Source: CAYVXE01 sp964455375
GTDB taxonomy: Bacteria > Zhuqueibacterota > Zhuqueibacteria > Oceanimicrobiales > Oceanimicrobiaceae
DNA length: 53,267 nucleotides
NCBI GenBank assembly: GCA_964455375.1
Contig: CAYVXE010000021.1
Span: 1-53,267, forward strand
Direction: 5' to 3'
Each line of letters starts with the position of its first letter. Positions within the stretch are counted from its first letter, which is position 1. Under the pieces are notes generated by a model. It did no database searches. It was not told where the DNA came from and worked only from the letters and a program-made list of their open reading frames with translations. This document shows positions 9,262 to 17,221 of this stretch, piece after piece. A program made the position numbers and the translations under genes.

Positions 9262-9684
9262 ATGATGATGTATGATCCAACGTTAGTGCAACCCATGCGC
9301 AAGGAGTTGACCAGTATCGGGTTTAAGGAACTGCGCACTGTTGCGGAAGTTGATGAAGCCATGCAGAATGCAAAAGGAGTCTCCCTTTTGCTGGTAAATT
9401 CCGTGTGCGGGTGTGCGGCGGGACAGGCTCGACCGGGAATAGCATTGGCGTTAACCAATGCAAAAGTCCCCGACCATCTTTTCACGGTCTTTGCGGGCCA
9501 GGACCAGGAAGCAACCGCACAGGCCAGAAATTATATCGCAGGATACCCTCCGTCATCTCCTTCAGTAGCGTTGTTTAAAGATGGTGAGCTGATTACCATG
9601 CTGCAACGTTACCAGATTGAAGGCGCCAGTGCGGAAATGGTGGCGCAATCTTTAGTCGCCCTGTTTGAAGAGCACTGCAACTGA
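9262..9684 (+). CDS. Bacilliredoxin BrxA/BrxB family (YphP/YqiW)
   Basis: Small thioredoxin-fold protein, 140 residues, the family's normal length. In Firmicutes these proteins strip bacillithiol from oxidised protein thiols. The CXC active site C49-G-C51 sits in NSVCGCAAG, the family signature, and YPPSSPSVALF provides the conserved proline-rich loop. A further cysteine (C139) lies at the C-terminus. The start is supported by AAAGGAG 8 bases upstream. The gene stands alone with a strong terminator 27 bases after its stop. Nothing nearby makes bacillithiol, so whether the partner thiol is bacillithiol or another small thiol is not visible here. Confidence 0.93.
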   Translation: MMMYDPTLVQPMRKELTSIGFKELRTVAEVDEAMQNAKGVSLLLVNSVCGCAAGQARPGIALALTNAKVPDHLFTVFAGQDQEATAQARNYIAGYPPSSPSVALFKDGELITMLQRYQIEGASAEMVAQSLVALFEEHCN

Positions 9685-9710
9685 AAAAAATCCGTTTTGC
9701 AAAATACAAT

Positions 9711-9748
9711 AAAGCCTTTCCTGAAGTTTGGAAAGGCTTTTTATTTTG
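9711..9748 (+). terminator. Rho-independent terminator after the bacilliredoxin gene
   Basis: AAAGCCTTTCC (9711-9721) pairs perfectly with GGAAAGGCTTT (9730-9740) around an 8-base loop. A T-rich tail follows. Confidence 0.9.
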
Positions 9749-9780
9749 AGCAAGAATATGCGACACATGCTGTGTCATAC

Positions 9781-9811
9781 AAAAAAACCGGCATCTAAAT
9801 GGGGATGCCGG
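9781..9811 (-). terminator. Rho-independent terminator, minus strand
   Basis: Arms CCGGCATC (9788-9795) and GATGCCGG (9804-9811) form an 8-base GC-rich stem. Read on the minus strand the stem is followed directly by seven T (9787 down to 9781). It could end transcripts from the two-component operon or a separate RNA. On the plus strand only four T follow. Confidence 0.75.
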
Positions 9812-9960
9812 CTTTTCGTCTCCCATCTGAGGTCGGGCCTCAGAGTTCTAAACCACATGTGTTTTCTTATTACAAGTTTCATGCCACACCGGGGAATTCC
9901 GGTACCATTACATCATCGGTGCGAGTCTCAAGTCCTGCGCATAACAGGTTGACTTTTGAA
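9781..9960 (-). ncRNA. Possible structured RNA downstream of the response regulator
   Basis: The 620 bases between the terminator and the regulator stop (10430) hold no convincing gene. Read on the minus strand, 9960 to 9781 contains consecutive perfect hairpins: 9888-9892 with 9899-9903 (ACCGG/CCGGT), then 9826-9832 with 9838-9844 (TCTGAGG/CCTCAGA, 5-base loop), then the terminator stem. This could be a structured 3' UTR or a processed or independent small RNA. I could not match it to tmRNA, SRP RNA, 6S RNA, RNase P or a riboswitch by eye. Confidence 0.3.
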
Positions 9961-10062
9961 AATATTGGATTTAATGTGACCTGACTATGAGATACATGAT
10001 GATTTTTAATGAAAATATTTTTACGAGCGGCGTTTAAGTTGTGGTGTGGTTCCATGATTTTG

Positions 10063-10110
10063 TTGCAAAAATGCAAGAATTTCCAGGCGGTCTGTTGCAA
10101 AAATACAACA
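10063..10110. promoter_or_regulatory. Paired inverted repeats, possible activator-binding sites
   Basis: TTGCAAAAATGCAA (10063-10076) is a perfect dyad with 5-base arms. TGTTG-N8-CAACA (10093-10110) is a second dyad sharing the TTGCAAAAAT core. Their centres are 32 bases apart, about three helical turns. They lie close to the gene of an NtrC-type regulator, which classically binds such paired sites. No -24/-12 promoter was found beside them. Confidence 0.3.
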
Positions 10111-10306
10111 AACGGGAAGCAGGACATTGTAACAATAAATGAAATTATTGANNNNNNNNNNNNNNNNNNNNNNNNNNNNNNNNNNNNNNNNNNNNNNNNN
10201 NNNNNNNNNNNNNNNNNNNNNNNNNNNNNNNNNNNNNNNNNNNNNNNNNNNGCAAAAATACAACAAACGGGAAGCAGGACATTGTAACAATAAATGAAAT
10301 TATTGA
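10097..10306. other. Artificial assembly gap 1 with 55-base duplicated flanks
   Basis: N run 10152-10251 is exactly 100 bases. The 55 bases before it (10097-10151) are identical to the 55 bases after it (10252-10306). The contigs therefore overlap by 55 bases and nothing is missing. The stretch is intergenic. Confidence 0.93.
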
Positions 10307-10429
10307 CGATTCTCAATTGGTTTATGATGCTCTGTTTTAGGCTGGCAGATAAAAGGTATCGTTCAGAAGCGGCAAATTCTCTTTACCTTATATACTACTA
10401 TACCGTATACCTTTGTACCCTTTCCTGCA

Positions 10430-11815
10430 TTACTTCCCTTCAAGTCCGTACTTTTTGATTTTCCGCCAGAGATTGGTTCTGTCCATTTTAAGAACATCGG
10501 CTGTTGTGGAAATGGAATTGTTGTGTTGTTCAAGGATGTTTCTCAGAAATGCTTTTTCGAATGCTTCTTTTGCTTCATGGAAGGTGAGATCTGTTTGCGT
10601 AAAATGCGGGCTGAAGCTATTTGAATTGCTGGTTTCCAATGCCGCATAAACGTCGGCTGTGGTAACTTCCGGACCCTGGGCAAAGAGCACCAACCGTTCC
10701 ACCACATGTTGGAGTTCACGCACGTTGCCGGGAAAGGATTGATTGCCCAATATGAGCAAAGCCTGTGGTGTAATGTAGCTAAGAGATGTTCGTTGGTGGG
10801 TTTTTAGGTAATATTTAAAAAAGTGTTGAGCCAGCAAATTGATATCCTCCTGCCGGTCTCGCAGCGGTGGCAGAATGAGTTCAACGACATTTAAACGGTG
10901 GTACAAATCCTCACGGAATTGTTTCTCTTCCACGGCTTGTTTAAGTGATTTTTGTGAGGCGACGAGCAGCCTCACATTAACGTTTATGATGTTGCCGCCC
11001 ACCGGTTCAATTTCACCTAATTCCACGGCACGTAAAACTTTCGATTGCGCCGCCATTGAAAGATCGGTAATTTCGTCCAGAAATAAAGTCCCACCGTCGG
11101 CATCAACAAACTTACCTGTGTGGCTGTCCATGGCGCCGGTAAACGAACCTTTTTTGTGGCCGAACAACTGACTTTCGATGAGGTCTTTGGCAATAGCCGC
11201 ACAGTTTACGGCGATGAGTGGTTTCTCCGAACGCCGACTCAGTTTGTGGATGGCCCTCGCCACCAATTCTTTGCCGGTGCCGGTTTCGCCGCGAATGATA
11301 ACTCTGCACTCGGTCGGTGCAATGCGCTCCATCTGGCTAAACAGTGTTTTCATTACCGGTGATTCGCCGATCATGCCGTACCGGGAGAAAGAGTTTTCAC
11401 TGGCTTTGAGCCGGTCTTGCTGTAATTGACGCTGCACCAGTGCATTCCGAAGTGTAACCAATACTTTTTCGGCTTCAAGCGGTTTTTCCAAAAAATCAAA
11501 TGCGCCTGATTTTGTTGCCTCAACCGCGATTTGAATGGTGCTGTAACCGGACACCATAATCACCGGTGTGTTCGGTGTTTTGCTTAACGTGTAGCGGAGA
11601 ACTTCCAGACCATCGCTGCCGGGCATTTTGACGTCGCAAAGGATGCAGTCGATTTCTTCCCTGCTGATTCGGTCGATGGCATCGGAGCCATTGGATGCCA
11701 GCTCTACCTCAAATCCCTGGAATTGCAGGATGTCCGCAAGAATTTCGCGTGGTTTGGATTCATCGTCAACCACGAGAACGCGTTTACCGTGACCGTTCAT
11801 AAAGTTTTTTTGCAT
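10430..11815 (-). CDS. NtrC-type sigma-54-dependent response regulator
   Basis: Transcription activator of 461 residues with the classical three domains. The receiver occupies about 12-125, with acidic residues D17/D18, phospho-acceptor D61 in CDVKMPG, and K111. The AAA+ domain has the Walker A motif GETGTGKE and a GSFTGA loop, a known variant of the GAFTGA sigma-54 contact. A Fis-type helix-turn-helix ends the protein (DRTNLWRKIKKYGL). ATG at 11815 is used; ATG at 11800, giving MNGHGKRVLVVDDE, is an equally plausible start, and neither has a good ribosome site. It lies 61 bases after the histidine kinase stop (11877) and is its obvious partner. It is not fused to the kinase: the continuous reading frame across the N run is an artefact. 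Confidence 0.93.
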   Translation of the reverse strand: MQKNFMNGHGKRVLVVDDESKPREILADILQFQGFEVELASNGSDAIDRISREEIDCILCDVKMPGSDGLEVLRYTLSKTPNTPVIMVSGYSTIQIAVEATKSGAFDFLEKPLEAEKVLVTLRNALVQRQLQQDRLKASENSFSRYGMIGESPVMKTLFSQMERIAPTECRVIIRGETGTGKELVARAIHKLSRRSEKPLIAVNCAAIAKDLIESQLFGHKKGSFTGAMDSHTGKFVDADGGTLFLDEITDLSMAAQSKVLRAVELGEIEPVGGNIINVNVRLLVASQKSLKQAVEEKQFREDLYHRLNVVELILPPLRDRQEDINLLAQHFFKYYLKTHQRTSLSYITPQALLILGNQSFPGNVRELQHVVERLVLFAQGPEVTTADVYAALETSNSNSFSPHFTQTDLTFHEAKEAFEKAFLRNILEQHNNSISTTADVLKMDRTNLWRKIKKYGLEGK

Positions 11816-11876
11816 AATGGTTTGTAAAAAAAGCCCTATTCGTTTTAAGGTAAATCGTTCCTGCGATTTGCTGGCG

Positions 11877-14605
11877 TTACGCTTGCGGCCAGTACAAAAA
11901 GACCGATGTGCCGTGTCCCACCCGGCTAGAAATATGCACATCACCACCGTGATCCGTGACGATTTTTTTNNNNNNNNNNNNNNNNNNNNNNNNNNNNNNN
12001 NNNNNNNNNNNNNNNNNNNNNNNNNNNNNNNNNNNNNNNNNNNNNNNNNNNNNNNNNNNNNNNNNNNNNGTCCCACCCGGCTAGAAATATGCACATCACC
12101 ACCGTGATCCGTGACGATTTTTTTTATGATGGCCAGTCCCATGCCCGTGCCCGTTGATTTGGTCGTATAGTACGGTTTGAAGATTTCAGCGAGTTTGTCA
12201 CCCGGTATTCCAGCACCGGTGTCGGTTATTTCGATTAAAATCTGGTCCTGTTGTTTACCATCGTCTGAATGACTTTGCAAATGTTGTGCCTTTTCTATAC
12301 GGATACTCAGGAGGCCTTGCCGTTTCATGGCATCCACGGCGTTTTCGATAGCATTTTGTAAAGCCGATCTGAGCAAGTTTTTGTCTGCTAAGATCGTCAG
12401 GTCATCATCAATAAAGTCAACGCTAAACTTGATGCCTGCTGGTAGCCCTGTCGCAATCTCCTCCTGATATGCATTGAAGAATGCAGTTAAATCAACCGGC
12501 TTGGCATTTGGTTTTTCAAGATTGACAAATTGCATGAAGCCTTTTGCAACCTGCTGAAAGTGACGGGTCTCTTCCAGAATGGATTTGATATATTGATCAT
12601 ATTCAGCTTGATTGATCAGATTGTCCTTGCGGTATTCCATCTGCAGCCGCTGTGCGGTGAGGCCGATAGTACTGAGCGGGGATTTAATCTCATGCGCCAT
12701 GCGTTGCGCCATGGCTGCCCAGCTCAAAGCCCGGTCGTGCTCCAGAATAGCTGTTTCATCCCACAAACTGATCATCATGCCGTCAAATTTACCAAACTCT
12801 GCATAAATAGGCCGTGTTCGCAAGGAAAGCCGTAAAATATTTTTTCCTTTCCGTAAATCATGCATTTCGCTCGTTTGACTGCGTTGGTGGAAAATTTCCA
12901 TAATCGAATTTAAAAGTTTTTGGGTTTCAATGTCGGCTGTTTTGAGAATTTCTCGGAGATAAGAACTGTTTATGGCGCTTCCGTTCAGGTTCAACAGATC
13001 GCGTGCCCGCTGGTTTAGGGCGTTAATTTTACCTTTATGGTTTAACAGCAGCATGCCAGCTTCACTGAATTCCATGGCGATGAGCCGGTTGCGTTTTTCT
13101 CTGCGTGTGCGGTAGACGCCTCGTGCAGACAATAAAAATAATCCAAGAAGAAAAATTCCGGTAACCGGCCAGATAACGGTCGGTATGATTGATCTGAAAT
13201 TGCGTTGGTAGCGGTAGAGTATCTGCTGTCCAGTGAGCATTTTCACGGCTAACAAGGGTGGCTGGCTCGGCTTTTCAGGGACTGCTTGGAATCCATAAGA
13301 AGAATTAACGCCAGGCAGCACCGACTGAACCTCAAAATTGTGATCGAGAATAATCAGGTCTTTTGACATGATGCTGTTACAGATAATTTCCTTAATGCCA
13401 TCTCCATCCAGGTCCACCGCCAGGGCGGGTTCGAGAGGCTCAGAAAAATTGTGGGTTTGCAGAATACCCAGACGCCAATCCAGGAGAATTAAATCACCGG
13501 TCATTGTTCCCACTAAAATGTTGGGTTGTCCGTCATTGGTTAAATCATCGAGAATGACGCCCATACCGCTGTTTAAAGCAAGCGGCTCCTTGATGGTTTC
13601 GTTTCGCCGTTCAACCTGCATCGTACTCAAATTATACAATCGAAGTCGTGCCGATTTTTGCGGATCTGCCGCTCCCGAGCTCGAAATCATGAGCAATCGT
13701 TTCCCTTCCGGTGTGGCAATGGGGAAGGTTTGTACAAAAGAAAACCGTCCGGATAATTCCTCCACATACGTTTCCTGGAGCTTTTCATCCAAAACAAATA
13801 AATAGGAGTGAGAGTCATCCCGTCCATTTACGTGAATGCCGTTATCCACTGCATAATAGTAGGCCGGTACAGCTTCCGGTTTTCCGTCTCCGTTAAAATC
13901 TTCATACCAGATGGTGGTATAATTGTATTGTAAAAGAGGACCAGGGTTTTGCGGCATGCGGTAAGAGTGAATCAGGTGGCCGGTGGCCAGATTATACACG
14001 AAGAGACCACGGGGGACTGCCTGGAATGACGTTACAAATGAACAAAGAATGTCTAAAGAGCCGTCCTGGTCGGAATCGAAAACTTTCTGTGGAATTGCGA
14101 TGACTTTGTAAGGCCGTTTTCCAAGGGTACCAAATCCTTTAACCGCATGTGCCACCGGAAAACGGTAGAGCCTGGTTTGCAGGTCGTCTTTCAGAACCTC
14201 CAGATAGGTGGTGTCGCCAATGCTGTAGCTGAAGACTACTTCCTGTTTACCGTCATTGTTTATATCTGCAAACAAATATGGATGTGAGGTAAAGGCTTGA
14301 GCGCCGGGTATATTGTACTGTTGAATTGAACCGCCGTTCAATTTTTCCAGATTTAGGATGAGCGTGTTTGCCACGGCCTTGTAAAAGTAGACGAAACGTT
14401 CTAATTGATTGTCATTATTGGTGTCAATCCAGGTGGGAGAGACGGTGGAATGGTATTTGGTTTCTTTTAGTATATGCGGCAGTTTTTCCGCTTCAAGTGT
14501 GCCTAACTCTACCGTTTGTTTTGTACCGGAAGATTTGCAGGAACTGAAAAGACAAAGCAGAGTAAATGCAAGAAAGAAAAAATACCGATGTATGCTATCA
14601 ACCAT
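11877..14605 (-). CDS. Histidine kinase with periplasmic FG-GAP/VCBS-like calcium-motif propeller
   Basis: Sensor kinase, 857 residues once the artificial gap inside it (155 bases) is removed. The corrected C-terminus reads HISSRVGHGTSVFLYW and stops at 11877-11879. An N-terminal signal segment (5-23) ends in a cysteine. About 440 extracytoplasmic residues follow, holding at least six DxNxDGxxE-type calcium loops starting at residues 61, 114, 177, 236, 354 and 398, as in FG-GAP/integrin-type propellers. One membrane helix lies at 473-494, then a PAS-like region (505-620). The HisKA domain has H638 in HEIKSPL, and the ATPase domain has NAIENAVDAM, DTGAGI and TGTGMGLAI. It phosphorylates the adjacent NtrC-type regulator. 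A propeller input domain is unusual; ligand, adhesion or calcium sensing is inferred only. Confidence 0.9.
11915..12124. other. Artificial assembly gap 2 inside the histidine kinase
   Basis: N run 11970-12069 is exactly 100 bases. Flanks 11915-11969 and 12070-12124 are identical over 55 bases. Collapsing the overlap removes 155 bases and restores one open kinase frame ending at 11877. Left as it is, a frame shift makes kinase and regulator look like one polypeptide. Confidence 0.95.
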
Positions 14606-15073
14606 AGATGAGTCGGAATTGGAGTGTGATTAATATTCGCAAAGGCCTGTTTAAAAAGTAAAAAAATACCGCATAAATGCAAGCAATAATTTAAGTTCAA
14701 AGGAATGTGTATGTTTGGGCTATGGGAATACGTTCAGTTTTCGATATGATTAAAATTGATCTGAAGGTTTTGAATTTCGGTAGTAGATTTAGTGGAAAGC
14801 TTTTGCAGATTGTTTTTAGTGTTTAGTGAGTGAACGAAAACTCACGTTTCTGCTATTTCGACCCGGCAGTGGAAATTTATTTATGGAATAATGTGTTGGT
14901 TTTTTGTATAATTATTGATTAACTGAAGACGCTTTTTTCTACGTTGTCATTTCGATCGACAGCTTCAGGATTCGGATCGACACCTTTTGTGAAAAATATC
15001 ATATTTTCGGTCAGACTCTGATTAGGCGGGAATTATTTTATTCAGAGTTCTCTTGCGTATTTCATTGGTAGAG
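14606..15073. other. Intergenic stretch between divergent genes
   Basis: No gene is supported. It holds a hairpin of GTGAG and CTCAC arms in the 14820-14850 region. It also has an imperfect copy of a dispersed motif at 14944-14962 (TTGTCATTTCGATCGACAG) that recurs at 21186-21204 on the other strand. It must contain the promoters of the histidine kinase (-) and the CAP lipoprotein (+), but neither is clear. Confidence 0.5.
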
Positions 15074-15733
15074 ATGAAAAGATTTCCATTAAATAAGTTT
15101 GGTGTTGTTTTATTCTTTCTCCTTTCCTGTTCGACACACTCGAAACTGGCTGACTATTACATGCTTAGCGAAGAACAACTGCAACAACAAATCGATCTCA
15201 CACAGATAGTGCGACCGGATAGTGTGGATATTTCATTGCTTGAGTTGGCTGTTTTTGCAGAGACCAACCGTGAACGCGAAAGACTTGGGCTCAAATCGTT
15301 AAAATACGATCATCGTTTGCAGATTGCAGCGCAGCAGCACTCACAGGAAATGGTGACCCTTAGCTATTTTGAGCATAACTCACCGGTACCGAAAAATGCT
15401 ACAGTAAGGAAACGAATGCAGCGGGTTGGTATTCGCTTTGGCACGGCTGGTGAAAATATTGCTATTCATCCGTCCACACGGAAACAGGATGTGATTTTCA
15501 GGCAAGCGGAATTATCAGCATTTTCCAGATATGTTTGGCGGAATCATGGTGCAGATTATACGTATTTGAAGTTTGCGCACGATTTGGTGCATCGCTGGTT
15601 AAACAGTCCGCCACATCGCCGGAATATTCTCGACAAGAATTTTAAATATCTGGGCGTGGGATGCGTACAAGCCGCGGTTAACGAGTCGGATGTATATTAT
15701 GTCACACAGGATTTTTCTTCTACAAACTATTAA
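15074..15733 (+). CDS. CAP/SCP-domain lipoprotein
   Basis: Secreted CAP-superfamily protein, 219 residues from the ATG at 15074; an upstream in-frame TTG at 15053 is less likely because the signal peptide starts at this ATG. A hydrophobic segment ends in LLSC, giving a lipidation cysteine at C19. The CAP domain covers about 60-215 and shows the family marks: the HSQEM and YFEHNSP helix with its histidine, GENIA, SPPHRRNIL and GVGC. Bacterial CAP proteins are envelope proteins of mostly unknown biochemistry, sometimes lipid- or metal-binding. It stops 12 bases short of the convergent LEA-type lipoprotein gene. Confidence 0.87.
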   Translation: MKRFPLNKFGVVLFFLLSCSTHSKLADYYMLSEEQLQQQIDLTQIVRPDSVDISLLELAVFAETNRERERLGLKSLKYDHRLQIAAQQHSQEMVTLSYFEHNSPVPKNATVRKRMQRVGIRFGTAGENIAIHPSTRKQDVIFRQAELSAFSRYVWRNHGADYTYLKFAHDLVHRWLNSPPHRRNILDKNFKYLGVGCVQAAVNESDVYYVTQDFSSTNY

Positions 15734-15745
15734 CCAGAATGAGAC

Positions 15746-16606
15746 TTATCTTTGCAATTGAATTTCACCATGACGATCAAAAGGTAGGTTCACCTCTCCT
15801 AAAAGCGGCATTCCGGAAGTGAGATTAAGATCCCCCTTGAAATTGTACGCTAATGGTTGGTTCCCGTTGAGTAATTGACCCACGGATCGTCCTATTTGTA
15901 AAAAGTTCAACGAGATGGGGATATTCAAAATGCTTTCTTTTTTAGCCAGAACCTGCATTGTTTCGGTGGCGTGGCCGTCCAGCCATTTTGCGCCGTTAAT
16001 GTTCAAGATGTAATTTAGCTTGTTGAGATTAAATGCAAATGGGTTGGGATTGTTCAGCGTTACTTTCAGACTCAAGTCCGCGCCGGTAAAATTTAATTTG
16101 TTTAATTTAATGGCAGCGACCTGAATTTTCGGGCGTTTCAGAAGGGGAAGGGTGCCTTGCTTACTTACCGGAATACGCTGGGCACCCAGAACCGGGAGAT
16201 TCACGGTTGCACCGAGGTTGATTTTGTAATCTGTGCTGTCACGGTTCTTGAAGCTGACAAAGGTGTTATAAAGTTTGATGAAGTTGAGAGAGACAGGAAT
16301 GCTGATGTTGCTTTCTCCTTTCGCTGCGATGTCCACGCCTTTGTCCTCTTTGCCTTTCACGAATGAATTTTGATTGATAGAAAAATCATAATCGAACCCC
16401 ACCAGATGAATCCCAACCGGATTGGGGTTGGTGATTTTCAAATTGAACAACAAGTCGATGTTCTGAAAGGAAAGTCCGCTTATTTTGGCGCTGGTAAAGG
16501 CTACGCCCGGTTTCTGAATAGTCGACCTCATGAACTCATTGACTGATGCACATGAATAAACCAGCATGGCTGCTGCTAAAGATATTAGCCAGATAGATTT
16601 TTTCAT
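15746..16606 (-). CDS. LEA type 2 (WHy-domain) lipoprotein, two repeats
   Basis: Envelope protein of 286 residues. The N-terminal signal ends in VYSC, with C19 as the likely lipidated cysteine. Two copies of the LEA14/WHy beta-sandwich follow, at about 37-157 and 160-285. Each carries the NPNP element characteristic of the family (ITNPNPVG and LNNPNPFA). Such proteins are linked to desiccation or membrane stress protection, but no enzymatic role is known. It is convergent with the CAP gene and separated by 135 bases from the TPR gene upstream on the same strand. Confidence 0.85.
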   Translation of the reverse strand: MKKSIWLISLAAAMLVYSCASVNEFMRSTIQKPGVAFTSAKISGLSFQNIDLLFNLKITNPNPVGIHLVGFDYDFSINQNSFVKGKEDKGVDIAAKGESNISIPVSLNFIKLYNTFVSFKNRDSTDYKINLGATVNLPVLGAQRIPVSKQGTLPLLKRPKIQVAAIKLNKLNFTGADLSLKVTLNNPNPFAFNLNKLNYILNINGAKWLDGHATETMQVLAKKESILNIPISLNFLQIGRSVGQLLNGNQPLAYNFKGDLNLTSGMPLLGEVNLPFDRHGEIQLQR

Positions 16607-16741
16607 AAATGGTCATCCCATTTTTTGTTTTAATGTGAAATAATGCAATACCATCATTCCCGGAATGTGATTTTTGAAATAAGGATGCTCTCTGATTGAA
16701 GAAATTTTTTTGGGTGACATGGTCTTGGTATGTTGGCATCC

Positions 16742-17218
16742 TTAATTCAAGTTTGCATCCAGGCGAAGAAGACCTTCTCTGGCGGGGGCATAATCACTAC
16801 GGAAAATGAGTGCTTGTTTATATTCTTCGTATGCTAACGGCCAAAGTCCCTGGATTTCATAAATCTTTCCTAAATTGCAGTAAGCAAATTCGGGGTTTTC
16901 ATATCGTTTTGCCTGTTTTGCTTTTTCCAACCAGGGAATTGCTTTGTTAAGTTCTCCCATTTGCAGATAGTAAGCGCCAATGTCATTATACGGGTTGCCG
17001 AAATCGGGGTCGATTTTTATAGCTTTCCGGCATTCTGAAATTGCCTGTTTTAGTTTTCCCATAAAACTGTACGTCCATCCTAAAAATGTGTGTGCTTCCG
17101 CTGAGGGTTCAATGGTCAGAGATTTTATGTAAAGATTCGCTGCCTGTTTGAACTGCCCGTTAATTTGATATTCGTATGCGGCTTTAAACAGTTTGTAAGC
17201 TTCCGGTGACATGGTCAT
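16742..17218 (-). CDS. Small TPR-repeat protein
   Basis: A 158-residue protein made almost wholly of TPR units: about four, with W-L-G-Y/A/P spacing, such as AHTFLGWTYSFMGKLKQAI and NPYNDIGAYYLQMGELNKAI. There is no signal peptide, so it is cytoplasmic and likely a protein-binding adaptor. It begins 3 bases after the stop of the aldo/keto reductase gene, so the two share a transcript and probably a task. ATG at 17218 or the ATG two codons later may be used; no Shine-Dalgarno sequence is visible, which fits translational coupling. Confidence 0.85.
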   Translation of the reverse strand: MTMSPEAYKLFKAAYEYQINGQFKQAANLYIKSLTIEPSAEAHTFLGWTYSFMGKLKQAISECRKAIKIDPDFGNPYNDIGAYYLQMGELNKAIPWLEKAKQAKRYENPEFAYCNLGKIYEIQGLWPLAYEEYKQALIFRSDYAPAREGLLRLDANLN

Positions 17219-17221
17219 TGT

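Noticed and set aside
9888..9960. Plus-strand resemblance to a cobalamin riboswitch core (GGGAA ... GGTGCGAGTC)
   Set aside because: The flanking conserved parts, including the CCCGC and terminal AGCCAGG-type segments, are absent or degenerate, and no plus-strand gene follows within 5 kb.
9879..9960. Minus-strand frame ending in GLETRTDDVMVPEFPGVA, which looks like the translation of a tRNA-gene region
   Set aside because: I tried to fold a tRNA on either strand; acceptor and T-arm pairs do not form.
10097..10306. 55-base direct repeats as transposon or att-site signatures
   Set aside because: The same 55-base length and exact 100 N spacing occur at three unrelated sites, so this is an assembly artefact.
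10009..10341. Possible 58-codon plus-strand gene after collapsing gap 1
   Set aside because: No ribosome site, no recognisable protein features, and it overlaps the inverted repeats.
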